Shown: positions 25,523 through 34,100 of the stretch, one piece after another | Numbering within the stretch: position 1 is the stretch's first letter | How the letters are laid out: the number at the start of each line of letters is the position of its first letter | Assembly (NCBI RefSeq): GCF_012849555.1 | Contig: NZ_CP051686.1 | Coordinates: forward strand, 1 to 64,000 | From: Massilia forsythiae | GTDB taxonomy: Bacteria > Pseudomonadota > Gammaproteobacteria > Burkholderiales > Burkholderiaceae_D | Direction: 5' to 3' | DNA length: 64,000 nucleotides | Program-made: the position numbers and the translations under genes | The notes under the pieces: generated by a model | Database searches by the model: none | Told to the model about the DNA's origin: nothing | What the model saw: only the letters and a program-made list of their open reading frames with translations

Positions 25523-26124
25523 TTGCGAGCCCCTGTCGCTGTGGTGGACCAGCTCGTTTCGTTCGGGCTGACGGGCGTACAGCGCCTGCTCCAGGGCGTC
25601 AAGCACGAAGTCGGTCCGCATCGAGCTGCTGACCCGCCAGCCGACGATGCGCCGGGCGAAGACGTCGATCACGAAAGCGACATAGACGAAGCCCTGCCAG
25701 GTCGAGACGTACGTAAAATCGCTGACCCACAGCTGGTTCGGCCGCTGCGCCTTGAACTGGCGGTCGACCCGATCAAGCGGACACGGCGCCTTCGCATCGG
25801 CAACCGTCGTGCGCACAACCTTGCCACGCATGACGCCACGCAGACCAGCCTTGCGCATCAGGCGCTCCACTGTGCAGCGGGCCACCTCGGTTCCCTCACG
25901 TCGCAGTTGACGCCACACTTTGTCGGCACCGTAGACCTGCAGGTTTGCTTGCCAGACCAGCTCAATATCGATGCTCAGCACATCGTCGCGCTGGACTCGT
26001 GCACAGCGCAACGCCGGATTGCGCTGCTGCGCTGCATAACGCCAGTAGCCCGACGGCGCGACCTGCATAACCTTGCAGATCGGCTCGACACCGTAGGCAT
26101 GGCGGTACTGGTCGATAAATGCCC

Positions 26125-26448
26125 TCACGGCTTGAAGTGGCGGCCGAGCTCCGCCTGGGCGAAAAACGCACTCGCCAGACGCAGGATCTCGTTCGCCTTG
26201 CGCAGCTCGCGCACCTCTCGCTCCAACGCCTTGATGCGCTCCTCTTCGGCGGTGGTAGGGCCTGGGCGTTGGCCGGTATCACGCTCTTGCTGGCGCACCC
26301 AGAGACGCAGCGTTTCAGGTGTACAGCCGATCTTGGCTGCGATGGATTCGATCGCCGCCCACTGCGAGCTGTACTCGCTGGCGGCCTCACTGACCATGCG
26401 CACGGCGCGCTCGATGACTTCGGGGGAATACTTGGGTTGCTTCTTCAT
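26125..26448 (-). CDS. IS3 copy B orfA
   Basis: A 107-residue HTH plus coiled-coil subunit, MKKQPKYSPEVIERAVRMVS to FAQAELGRHFKP. It differs from the copy A protein at several positions (for example SEYSSQW versus SQYESQW), so A and B are related elements and not recent copies of each other. The run is T5C here rather than T6C, which may lower -1 frameshifting into orfB. Confidence 0.92.
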   Translation of the reverse strand: MKKQPKYSPEVIERAVRMVSEAASEYSSQWAAIESIAAKIGCTPETLRLWVRQQERDTGQRPGPTTAEEERIKALEREVRELRKANEILRLASAFFAQAELGRHFKP

Positions 26449-26916
26449 GACTCCATTCTCTCAAACAATGGAGCCTCTACAAAATCCGGGGCGGTTCACC
26501 CGCGCGCCGGGTGACGCGTCAAGTGCCCCCGGCGGAAGCGCTGGCCAAGTTCGAGGGCGCGTTTTACAGCGATGAGCTGCACGTGCTGTATATGGTCGCG
26601 TTAGGGAAGGACGGCTTGACGCTGACTTACCCGCGCGGCATGGTTCTCCTCGATGCGAAGGGAAAGGAAGAATTCAGCGCCAGTTTCCCGTTTGGGGGCG
26701 TCAGTCTCAAGTATCAATGCAGCCCGGAGTCCGGTTGCACTGGATTCTCACTTGGCGCCAGCCGGGCATGGAACCTGCAATTCACCCGTGTCGACCTCAG
26801 GCCAGCCAAGCCTCGTTGATACCGGCGTCAATCCTGCGCAAGCGGGATCTAAGGTTCCCACGTAAGTATCGTTTCCAGTTCGCCGGAATGACGGAAATTG
26901 AAACGATGCGGTTGAA

Positions 26917-27372
26917 CTACAACCTAGTTCCACATCGCGCATTGCCGATAGGCTGGTAAGGGTGGGTTGAGGCCCTTGAGCGATGACCAAACAGAAGTGC
27001 ACCGTTGTCCAAATCTGTGGAAATTCCGTCATGGGCGTGTTCCACTTCATGTGGCCCATAAGCCTCTGCGGCGTCGTAGAAGGTGACACCCCGGTCGAAG
27101 GCGTTCCGGATGATGTCGAGCATTTCGGGACGGCTGGGTACCGTTGTCTGATAGGTGCGGCTCATGTTCTGGACCCCGAGACCGACACTGGATACTTCCA
27201 GTCGGCCGAGCTTTCGACGTCCGATCGGCGCCGACGACCCAGGCGAGACGGCGCCCGTTTTGCCCTGTGACGTTTGCCCGGCCGCGTGAGCGGCAAGCGG
27301 TGTCGCAGCCAAGGCGCCCGATGTAATCAAAAACCCGCGGCGCCTTGCTAGCAAATCCTTCTGTTTTTCCAT
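26917..27372 (-). pseudogene. Aldo/keto reductase with Tat-like leader, truncated
   Basis: I start at MEKQKDLLARRRGFLITSGA (ATG 27372), with GGAGAA seven to eight bases upstream. The leader has the twin-arginine look ARRRGFL followed by ALAATPLAAHA. The reductase then begins IGRRKLGRLEVSSVGLGVQN and reaches the catalytic Asp/Tyr start FDRGVTFYDAAEAYGPHEVE. After that, homology stops and the frame runs through unrelated sequence to a stop at 26917. Intact proteins have about 330 residues; the barrel is two-thirds missing. The gene was probably cut by a deletion that removed sequence up to the serine hydrolase end. Confidence 0.82.
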
Positions 27373-27439
27373 CTGAGATTCTCCTGTCATGTGAATCGGT
27401 GTCGTTGGTATTCAATCCTGGAGCCGGGCCGAAGACGCA

Positions 27440-28888
27440 TCACGACGTGCGCGTATCGGCAGTCTTTTTCCCTGCAGTGGCAGCAGCGACGAGTAGCGCG
27501 ACGACAACCATGGTGGCGGCGCACGCCATGGCGTTCCCGATCCTATGGGTGAGCAGTACCTTGCCCGCCAGCGTATCGGCGCCGAGTACCGAAACCGCGA
27601 TCTGCACGCCCAATCCGAGCGACATGCCAAGCTGGTGCGCTGCGTTGACAAGGCCGGAAGCGGCCCCTGCATCCTTCGGCGCCACGTTGGCGATACCTGA
27701 GGAGGTTAGCGGACCCAGCGTGCCGCCTTGTCCTAAGCCGATCAATAACATCGGTATGGCTAGGCCGGTGAGATAGCGTGTCTCTACCGACACGTTGGCG
27801 AGGCATGCAAGGCCGAGGAATCCGATGAGCATGCTGCCGAGCATGACGTTGCGGCCGCCGAACCTGGCGATCATGCGGGGAGCGGCGAGCGCGGCGAGAA
27901 AGTTCACGATCATCGCCGGCAGAAAGGCCATGCCGGTTCGGGCCGGGCTGTAACCCAATACCCCTTGCATGAACTGGGTGGAAAAGAAGAAGAAACCGAC
28001 GTTCGCGCCGAGGAACAGCATCCGGACGACGTATGCTCCCGATCGTTCGCGGCTGGCGAAGAGGCGTAGCGGCATGATCGGTTGTTTGGCCCGCCATTCA
28101 GTCAAGACAAAGATGGCGAGCAGAACGACACCGAACAGCACGGGCAGCACCGTAGACAGATCCAACCATCCGGTAGCCGCGGAATGGACGATACCGAATA
28201 CGAGCGCAGTCATGCCCAGGGTCGACGTGACTGCGCCAGCAAGGTCGAAGACGCCAGTGTGTAGTTCGGTCTCATCGATGTTGCGCAGGGCGGCCACGAT
28301 GAGGCCAATACCAATCGGCACGTTGATGAAGAATCCGACGCGCCAGGACAACCAATCAGCGAGAAATCCGCCCAGCACGAGGCCTATGCTCGCCGAAATA
28401 CCCGCAGCCGACGCATAGTAAGCGACCGCCCGCGTACGCTCGGGACCCGCCGGGAAGTTGGTTTGCAACAGTGCCAGCGTGGAAGGTGCGAGGATCGCGG
28501 AGCCGAACCCTTGGACGGCACGTGCGCCGATCAGCATGACAGGAGTGGTCGCTATGCCGATCAGGAGCGAGGACACCACAAATACAGCCAAGCCAACGAT
28601 GAACAAGCGGCGTCGGCCAAGGATGTCGCCAGCACGGGCTCCCAGCAGCAGGAAACCTCCGAAAACCAGCGTATATGCATTCGATACCCAAGAGAGGCCC
28701 GCATCGGTAAAGCCGAGCTCGGCGTGAATTTTGGGCAAGCCGGCAATGACGACCGACGTGTCAAGAACGATCATCATGTAGCTGATCATGATGATCGCGA
28801 GGATGGCACTCCGATTTACTGGGCGCATACTGGTACAGGAAGGAGTTGTTTGGTGCTGCAAGCTGGTGCCAGTGGCGTGGACGGTCAT
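27440..28888 (-). CDS. MFS exporter, DHA2 (EmrB/QacA-type) family
   Basis: I start at MTVHATGTSLQ (ATG 28888, 482 residues); MRPVNRSAIL (28828) is as likely, as no clear ribosome site separates them. About 14 helices are visible. DHA2 markers: ISYMMIVLDTSVVIAGLPKI (motif D1, LDxTVVNVALP-like) in helix 1, GARAGDILGRRRLFIVGLAV (motif A) between helices 2 and 3, and motif C-like ASAAGISASIGLVLGGFLAD. It should export hydrophobic compounds with proton drive. It is next to, and on the same strand as, the truncated reductase. No adaptor gene is near it. Confidence 0.9.
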   Translation of the reverse strand: MTVHATGTSLQHQTTPSCTSMRPVNRSAILAIIMISYMMIVLDTSVVIAGLPKIHAELGFTDAGLSWVSNAYTLVFGGFLLLGARAGDILGRRRLFIVGLAVFVVSSLLIGIATTPVMLIGARAVQGFGSAILAPSTLALLQTNFPAGPERTRAVAYYASAAGISASIGLVLGGFLADWLSWRVGFFINVPIGIGLIVAALRNIDETELHTGVFDLAGAVTSTLGMTALVFGIVHSAATGWLDLSTVLPVLFGVVLLAIFVLTEWRAKQPIMPLRLFASRERSGAYVVRMLFLGANVGFFFFSTQFMQGVLGYSPARTGMAFLPAMIVNFLAALAAPRMIARFGGRNVMLGSMLIGFLGLACLANVSVETRYLTGLAIPMLLIGLGQGGTLGPLTSSGIANVAPKDAGAASGLVNAAHQLGMSLGLGVQIAVSVLGADTLAGKVLLTHRIGNAMACAATMVVVALLVAAATAGKKTADTRTS

Positions 28889-29032
28889 GGTGTGCTGTTC
28901 GATAGCGAATGATGGGACAACTATAGGGAAACCTTTGAACATTGATTAGAGTGGAAAATCCGTATGTCTTCATAACCTGTGCTAATCAATCGGCTCATAC
29001 GCGACGTTTGTTCGTATGCAGTTATTAAGATC

Positions 29033-29384
29033 TGAGGTGTACTGTCAATAGTGGACACTCTTGTTTCAAGCTGCCTGCTGTTGCCTGCTGAATTCCTCAG
29101 CAAATGCAGCCGGCGGAATGTAGCCGAGGCGCGAGTGGCGCCGTTGGCGGTTGTAGAAGCTCTCGATGTATTCCTGTATAGCGGCCTGTGCATCGGCCCG
29201 AGTGGCGTAACGCTGATGGTGTATCAGCTCGTTTTTGAGGCTCCCCCAGAAGCTTTCCATCGGGGCGTTGTCATAGCAGTTTCCCCGACGAGACATGGAT
29301 GCTTGCATGCCAAATTGTTTAACCAGTTCTTGGTAATCATGAGCGCAATACTGGCTGCCGCGGTCAGAGTGATGAATCCAGTCC
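29033..29384 (-). mobile_element. IS3-type element D (IS51-like), right part only
   Basis: The end at 29033 reads TGAGGTGTACTGTCAATAGT then GGACACTC, matching in pattern the outer end of element C. It keeps the last third of orfB and is cut at 29384 by IS256 copy 2. Upstream parts are absent on the far side of that IS256 element. Confidence 0.82.
29066..29384 (-). pseudogene. IS3-type element D orfB, C-terminal part
   Basis: The frame begins within DWIHHSDRGSQYCAHDYQEL (second Asp). It continues through SMSRRGNCYDNAPMESFWGS, with the catalytic Glu in APMESFWG, and ends RHSRLGYIPPAAFAEEFSRQ plus QQAA. It complements element C in the part it retains, but GLIHHS versus DWIHHS shows that they are not the two halves of one copy. 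No start is present. Confidence 0.88.
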
Positions 29385-30745
29385 GGACCTGTCAGAAATT
29401 CTGTGTGCGGGGCCAGAATTCGTAGTTAGATAATTGCGTTCGTGAAGCGCTCGCCGAACATGATGGCGAACTGGTTGGCAGCCTGCTTCCAGGTACGCTG
29501 CGGCATCTTCCAATCTTTCTCGATATTGCGCAAGGCCAGGAATAACAATTTGTTCGCGGCCTCGTCACTCGGGAAGTGGCCGCGATTCTTGACGATCTTC
29601 CGAAGGCGCATATGCAGGCTTTCGATGGCGTTGGTCGTGTAGATGATCGTGCGTACTTCCGGCGGGTAGGCGAAGAAGGGAATCACCTGCTGCCATTGGC
29701 GACGCCACATGGCGGCCACGGTGGGGAACTTCGTACCCCATGGGCCTGCTGCAAACGCATCCAGCGCCGCTTCAGCCAGATCGGCATTGGCAGCGTGGTA
29801 GATCGGCTTGAGCGCTGCTGCCAACTCCTTACGGTCCTTCCACGCCGCAAGCGTCGTCGAATTGCGGATCAGGTGCACAATGCAGGTCTGGATTTGCGCC
29901 TGCGGATAAACGGCTTCAATGGCTTCCGGGAAGCCGCGCAGGCCGTCGACGGCGATCAGGATATCGTCCAGTCCACGGTTCTTGAGTTCATTGAAAACCT
30001 TCAGCCAGAACTTGGCGCCTTCGGTTTGTTCGATCCACAGGCCCAGTACTTCCTTGCAGCCATCGGCACGAATGCCCAGGGCCAGGTACACGGCCTTGTT
30101 CTTGACCGTGCCTTCGTCCCGGATCTTCAGGCGCAACGCGTCGAAATACACGATCGGATACATCGCTTCGAGCGGCCGTTGCTGCCACTGCGCGACCTCT
30201 TCGAGCACCTCGTCGGTGATGGTCGAAATCAGGTCCGGCGATACCTCGGTGCCATACAACTCCAGCAAGTGCGCCTGGATCTCGCGCACGCTCATCCCGC
30301 GCGCGTACATGCTGATCACATGATCATCAAAACCGGACATTCGGCGCTGATGTTTGGCCACCAACTTGGGCTCGAAGCTCGACAGGCGATCGCGTGGAAT
30401 GTCCAGATTGAGCTCGCCGCCTGGCGTCAGCACTTTCTTCGGGCTGCTGCCGTTGCGGTGGTTTTTGCTGCCTTGCTCTTCGTTGGCCAGATGGTGACTC
30501 AGCTCGGCCGACAGCATGCGCTCTGCCAGCATTTTCTTGAGTTGCCCGGCCAGGCCGGATTCGCCAAGGATCGACTCGGCGTCCTTGTTCTCAACCTGAG
30601 CCAGCAACTGGTCGATCAGCTCGACGGGAAACGGGTACGCAGCTTTTTGTTTCTTGGGCTTCTTGGTGGTCATCACTTCGGTCATGGAACAGTCCTTTCG
30701 GCATTATTTCATGACCCCGCTTCACACAGAAATTCTGACAGGCTC
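29385..30745 (-). mobile_element. IS256-family insertion sequence, copy 2
   Basis: A 1361-bp element with ends GGACCTGTCAG and, read inward from the right, GAGCCTGTCAG. The left flank (TCCAGTCC) and right flank (GAGTCGCC) do not match, so no target duplication remains. The left neighbour is an IS3-type gene and the right neighbour a Tn3 resolvase gene. The element therefore marks a recombination or deletion junction. Confidence 0.94.
29426..30685 (-). CDS. IS256-family transposase, copy 2
   Basis: A 419-residue protein nearly the same as copy 1, one codon shorter at IAVDGLRGFPEAI (copy 1 has VVDG). All catalytic blocks are kept: VYFDALRLKIRD, VDGLRGFPEAIEAV and TTNAIESLHMRLRK. Scattered changes (AELSHHL for AELNHHL, KFPTVAA for KFQTVAA) show that the two copies have diverged somewhat and did not arise in one recent event. 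Confidence 0.94.
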   Translation of the reverse strand: MTEVMTTKKPKKQKAAYPFPVELIDQLLAQVENKDAESILGESGLAGQLKKMLAERMLSAELSHHLANEEQGSKNHRNGSSPKKVLTPGGELNLDIPRDRLSSFEPKLVAKHQRRMSGFDDHVISMYARGMSVREIQAHLLELYGTEVSPDLISTITDEVLEEVAQWQQRPLEAMYPIVYFDALRLKIRDEGTVKNKAVYLALGIRADGCKEVLGLWIEQTEGAKFWLKVFNELKNRGLDDILIAVDGLRGFPEAIEAVYPQAQIQTCIVHLIRNSTTLAAWKDRKELAAALKPIYHAANADLAEAALDAFAAGPWGTKFPTVAAMWRRQWQQVIPFFAYPPEVRTIIYTTNAIESLHMRLRKIVKNRGHFPSDEAANKLLFLALRNIEKDWKMPQRTWKQAANQFAIMFGERFTNAII

Positions 30746-30834
30746 GAGTCGCCGCCGGCGAGTCAAAAGCGGCCGTGGCTCGCGATCTCGGTATCAGTAG
30801 GGAAACCCTTTACCAATACCTGAAAACAGAATAA
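30746..30834 (+). pseudogene. tnpR: C-terminal end of a Tn3-type resolvase (tnpR), truncated by IS256
   Basis: From 30748 the frame reads VAAGESKAAVARDLGISRET then LYQYLKTE and TAA at 30832-30834. This is the C-terminal HTH of a serine resolvase (AVARDLGISRETLYQYL). It is joined to IS256 copy 2 at 30745, and the catalytic part is lost. It lies 4 bp before tnpA, matching the tnpR-tnpA order of Tn21-type transposons. It is too short for normal gene calling. Confidence 0.85.
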
Positions 30835-30838
30835 CCGC

Positions 30839-33800
30839 ATGCCCCGTCGTTCCATCCTATCCGCCACCGAGCTTGACAACCTCCTGACCTTACCCACCGC
30901 CAAAGACGACCTGATCCGATACTACGAATTCAGCGAATCCGATCTGTCTGTTATCCGGCAGCGGCGTGGCCCTGCCAATCGCCTCGGCTTCGCGGTACAA
31001 CTCTGCTATCTTCGCTTTCCTGGCGTCATCCTCGCTGCCGACCAGGCACCGTTTCCGGCTCTGCTCAAATTCGTTGCCGAACAATTGAAGGTACCGGCCG
31101 AGTGCTGGACGCAGTACGGCCAGCGCGACCAGACGCGGCGCGAGCACCTTGTTGAACTGCAGAGCGTTTTCGGATACCAGCTCTTTACGATGGGCCACTA
31201 TCGGCAGTCCGTGCACACCTTGACCGAGATCGCCAAGCAGACCGACAAAGGCGTCATGCTGGCCAACACCCTCATCGAGAATCTGCGACAGCAATCAGTG
31301 ATCCTGCCCGCGCTGGGTGCGATCGAGCGAATCTGTGCGGAAGCGATCACGATGGCTAGCCGGCACATCTACGCCACGCTGTGTGAGCCTCTATCGTCTC
31401 TGCACCGCCGACGGCTGGACGACTTGCTCAATCGGCGGGGCAACGGCAAGACAACGTGGCTGGCTTGGCTGCGCCAGTCGCCGGCCAAGCCGAATTCACG
31501 CCACATGCTGGAACACATCGAGCGCCTGAAGGTCTGGCAGGCGATTGGTCTACCTGAGGGGATCGATGTCCTGGTTCACCAAAACCGTCTACTCAAGATT
31601 GCCCGGGAGCGCGGTCAGATGACGCCGGCCGACTTGGCGAAGTTCGAACCTCAGCGGCGCTACGCCACGCTGGCCGCATTGGCGATCGAGGGCACGGCAA
31701 CAGTGATTGATGAAATCATCGACCTACACGACCGCATCCTCGGCAAACTGTTCAACGCGGCCAAGAACAAGCATCAGCAGCAGTTCCAGGCGTCCGGCAA
31801 GGCTATCAACGACAAGCTGAAACTGTACGGCCGCATCGGTCAGGCCCTACTGGAAGCCAAGCAATCGGGCGCAGACCCGTTCGCCGCCATCGAAGGGGTG
31901 ATCTCCTGGAATGCGTTCGCCGAAAGCGTCAGTGAGGCGCAAAAGCTCGCCCAGCCTGGCGATTTCGATTTCCTGCACCGGGTTGGCGAGAGCTACGCGA
32001 CCTTGCGCCGCTACGCGCCCGCATTCCTCGATGTGCTCAAGCTGCGCGCGGCGCCGGCCGCCCGTGATGTGCTTGCTGCAATCGACGTGCTGCGAACCAT
32101 GAACGCCGACAATGCCCGCAAGCTGCCGGCAGAGGCGCCGACTGACTTCATCAAAAGACGGTGGGAAAAGCTGGTCATGACCGACGCAGGCCTCGATCGT
32201 CGCTACTACGAGCTGTGCGCGTTGTCAGAGCTGAAGAACGCGCTGCGCTCGGGAGACGTCTGGGTACAGGGATCGCGCCAATTCAAGGATTTCGAGGACT
32301 ACCTGGTACCGATCGACAGGTTCGCGGCGTTGAAGATCGCGGGCGATCTGCCGCTGTCTGTGGCCACGGACTGCGACCGCTACCTGCATGACCGGATCGG
32401 CATGCTGGAACAACAGTTGGCCGCGGTCAACAGGATGGCCTTGGCCAATGACTTGCCGGATGCGGTACTCACGGAATCGGGCTTGAAGATTACGCCGCTC
32501 GACGCGGTAGCGCCTGACGGCGCTCAGATCCTGGTCGACCAGACCGCGGCCATCCTCCCACACATCAAGATCACAGAGCTGCTGTTGGAAGTGGACGAAT
32601 GGACCGGGTTCACTCGACACTTCATGCATCTGAAGTCCGGTGACATGGCCAAGGACAAGAATTTGCTGCTCACGACGATCCTTGCCGACGCGATCAACCT
32701 GGGCCTGACCAAGATGGCCGAGTCGTGCCCTGGCACGACATACCCGAAGCTGGCGTGGCTGCAGGCCTGGCACATCCGCGACGACACCTATTCCGCTGCG
32801 CTGGCCGAGCTGGTCAATGCACAGTCCCGGCATCCCCTCGCGGAACACTGGGGTGACGGCACCACGTCATCCTCGGACGGCCAGCGCTTCAAGGCTGGCG
32901 ACAAGGCCGAGAGCAGTGGCCACATCAACCCGAAATACGGCAGTGAGCCGGGGCGGCTGTTCTATACCCACATTTCGGACCAGTACGCGCCGTTTCATAC
33001 CAAGGTTGTCAACGTCGGCGTGCGCGACTCGACCTATGTGCTCGACGGCCTTCTGTACCACGAGTCCGATTTACGGATCGAGGAACACTACACTGACACG
33101 GCCGGCTTTACTAATCACGTTTTTGCGTTGATGCACCTGCTCGGGTTCAGGTTCGCGCCGCGCATCCGCGACCTGGGCGATACCAAGCTCTACCTCCCGA
33201 GGAACGATGTCAGCTATGACGGACTCAAGTCGATGATCGGCGGGACGCTGAACACCAAGCACGTTAGCGCTCACTGGGATGAGATTTTAAGGCTGGCCAC
33301 GTCGATTAAGCAGGGGACGGTCACGGCGTCCTTGATGCTGAGGAAGCTAGGCAGTTATCCGCGTCAGAATGGCCTGGCCGTCGCGTTGCGCGAGCTGGGA
33401 CGGATCGAGAGAACGCTGTTCATCCTCGACTGGCTGCAGAGCGTCGAGCTACGGCGCCGCGTGCACGCAGGGCTCAACAAGGGCGAAGCGCGCAACGCCC
33501 TGGCGCGTGCCGTGTTTTTCAATCGCCTTGGCGAGATCCGCGATCGGGGTTTCGAGCAGCAGCGTTACCGAGCGAGCGGCCTCAATCTGGTGACGGCCGC
33601 GATCGTACTCTGGAATACCGTATACCTTGAGCGGGCCACGAATGCGCTGCGTGGACACGGCCAGAGCGTTGATACCGGCCTGTTGCAGTACCTGTCGCCG
33701 CTTGGCTGGGAACATATCAATCTGACAGGCGATTACGTGTGGCGTAGCAGTGCGAAGGTAGGTGCCGGCAGTTCAGACCACTCAGACCGCGCCAAACGGC

Positions 33801-34000
33801 TTAGCGTGCTTTATTTTCCGTTTTCTGAGGCGACCCCAACAATGCCAATGCTGGGCTTCAAGTCATTTCTCGCAGCCTGCAGTGTGCTCGCTGGTGTCGA
33901 GCTCATGCACATAATTGCAAGGGTCAGTTTGCGATCGACGGCGTCGGCACGTCGGTTGTCGACCAATTCTAAGCCTGGGGGACTGGTCCGTCCGACATGA
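30839..34000 (+). CDS. tnpA: Tn3-family transposase TnpA (frameshifted at the C-terminus)
   Basis: The frame gives 1053 residues against about 988 for the family. It begins MPRRSILSATELDNLLTLPT with the DUF4158 domain. The Tn3 DDE domain follows, including HWGDGTTSSSDGQRF (Asp), FHTKVVNVGVRDSTYVLDGL and a C-terminal LLQYLSPLGWEHINLTGDYV. After WRSSAKVGAG the frame is wrong: restoring one A at about 33769 would give GKFRPLRPRQTA and a stop at 33802-33804 inside the inverted repeat, as in relatives. The deletion instead adds some 75 foreign residues. The catalytic core is complete, so activity may be reduced but is not excluded. Confidence 0.92.
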   Translation: MPRRSILSATELDNLLTLPTAKDDLIRYYEFSESDLSVIRQRRGPANRLGFAVQLCYLRFPGVILAADQAPFPALLKFVAEQLKVPAECWTQYGQRDQTRREHLVELQSVFGYQLFTMGHYRQSVHTLTEIAKQTDKGVMLANTLIENLRQQSVILPALGAIERICAEAITMASRHIYATLCEPLSSLHRRRLDDLLNRRGNGKTTWLAWLRQSPAKPNSRHMLEHIERLKVWQAIGLPEGIDVLVHQNRLLKIARERGQMTPADLAKFEPQRRYATLAALAIEGTATVIDEIIDLHDRILGKLFNAAKNKHQQQFQASGKAINDKLKLYGRIGQALLEAKQSGADPFAAIEGVISWNAFAESVSEAQKLAQPGDFDFLHRVGESYATLRRYAPAFLDVLKLRAAPAARDVLAAIDVLRTMNADNARKLPAEAPTDFIKRRWEKLVMTDAGLDRRYYELCALSELKNALRSGDVWVQGSRQFKDFEDYLVPIDRFAALKIAGDLPLSVATDCDRYLHDRIGMLEQQLAAVNRMALANDLPDAVLTESGLKITPLDAVAPDGAQILVDQTAAILPHIKITELLLEVDEWTGFTRHFMHLKSGDMAKDKNLLLTTILADAINLGLTKMAESCPGTTYPKLAWLQAWHIRDDTYSAALAELVNAQSRHPLAEHWGDGTTSSSDGQRFKAGDKAESSGHINPKYGSEPGRLFYTHISDQYAPFHTKVVNVGVRDSTYVLDGLLYHESDLRIEEHYTDTAGFTNHVFALMHLLGFRFAPRIRDLGDTKLYLPRNDVSYDGLKSMIGGTLNTKHVSAHWDEILRLATSIKQGTVTASLMLRKLGSYPRQNGLAVALRELGRIERTLFILDWLQSVELRRRVHAGLNKGEARNALARAVFFNRLGEIRDRGFEQQRYRASGLNLVTAAIVLWNTVYLERATNALRGHGQSVDTGLLQYLSPLGWEHINLTGDYVWRSSAKVGAGSSDHSDRAKRLSVLYFPFSEATPTMPMLGFKSFLAACSVLAGVELMHIIARVSLRSTASARRLSTNSKPGGLVRPT
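33800..33837 (+). repeat. Tn21-type 38-bp terminal inverted repeat of module A
   Basis: Read from the outside (minus strand) it starts GGGGTCGCCTCAGAAAACGG and ends AAATAAAGCACGCTAAG. This is the pattern of Tn21-subgroup ends, including the conserved ACGCTAAG. It is the boundary of the transposon against the peptide-importer region. Confidence 0.9.
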
Positions 34001-34100
34001 GCCGGAACTATGCTCGATGCGGAAAAATCCGCTTATCACTCAACAATGCGACAGAACCGACGTCGGCGACGGGCGTCGCCAGCGAGCCACATCGAGCAAA
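33838..34100. other. Boundary between the mobile-element stack and the importer operon; no gene seen
   Basis: No supportable coding frame. The 3' end of the ATP-binding gene lies at 34101. The sequence right of the Tn3 end has normal chromosomal GC-rich composition. Confidence 0.45.

Larger units (their letters stand above)
23772..26128 (-). pseudogene. IS3 copy B orfB transposase, interrupted by IS30
   Basis: The right part (25526-26128, GTG start overlapping the orfA stop) encodes AFIDQYRHAYGVEPICKVMQ through WVSDFTYV (first Asp) to NELVHHSDRGSQ (second Asp). The left part (23772-24071) continues with YASIKYSERLAEAGIEP, the Glu in AETINGLYKAE, and the tail PPAEAEANYYKQLSSQAVPA. Joined, the frame is complete and, unlike copy A, has no internal stop. 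So this copy was intact until IS30 arrived. Confidence 0.93.
23733..26498 (-). mobile_element. IS3-family element copy B, interrupted by IS30 copy 2
   Basis: The ends TGAACCGCCCCGG at 23733 and 26498 are inverted for about 26 bp. A 4-bp duplication CCCG flanks it (23729-23732, 26499-26502). Without IS30 and one TTG it is 1312 bp, the same as copy A. It inserted into the serine hydrolase gene; IS30 then inserted into it. Confidence 0.95.
22316..26819 (+). pseudogene. Serine hydrolase (class C beta-lactamase family), split by IS3 copy B
   Basis: The first part, 22316-23732, has a signal peptide (MRRITLLATMFTVLASSTMV). Its catalytic motifs are S90-x-x-K93 (IGSNSKQF), the YSN triad (HEYAYSNTGY) and an HGGD motif in place of KTG. 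These mark a periplasmic PF00144 esterase/peptidase rather than a proven beta-lactamase. IS3 copy B inserted at GVDMP with a CCCG duplication. Removing the IS and one CCCG rejoins the frame at 26503 (GVDMP-ARRVTRQVPP), giving 577 residues that end RVDLRPAKPR. The C-terminal part looks like a lipocalin-like beta domain. The catalytic domain may still be made as a truncated protein. Confidence 0.88.
30746..33837 (+). mobile_element. Tn3-family transposon remnant (module A), one end intact
   Basis: Holds the tnpR tail, tnpA and a complete 38-bp Tn21-type inverted repeat at 33800-33837. The other end, most of tnpR and the res site are missing beyond IS256 copy 2. I find no second matching 38-bp repeat in the window, so the module is single-ended. 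Confidence 0.9.

Noticed and set aside
24079..25602. 507-codon IS30 frame starting in the IS3 sequence
   Set aside because: The extra N-terminal codons are read-through of the host IS3 gene; the native start matches the copy at 17501-18904.
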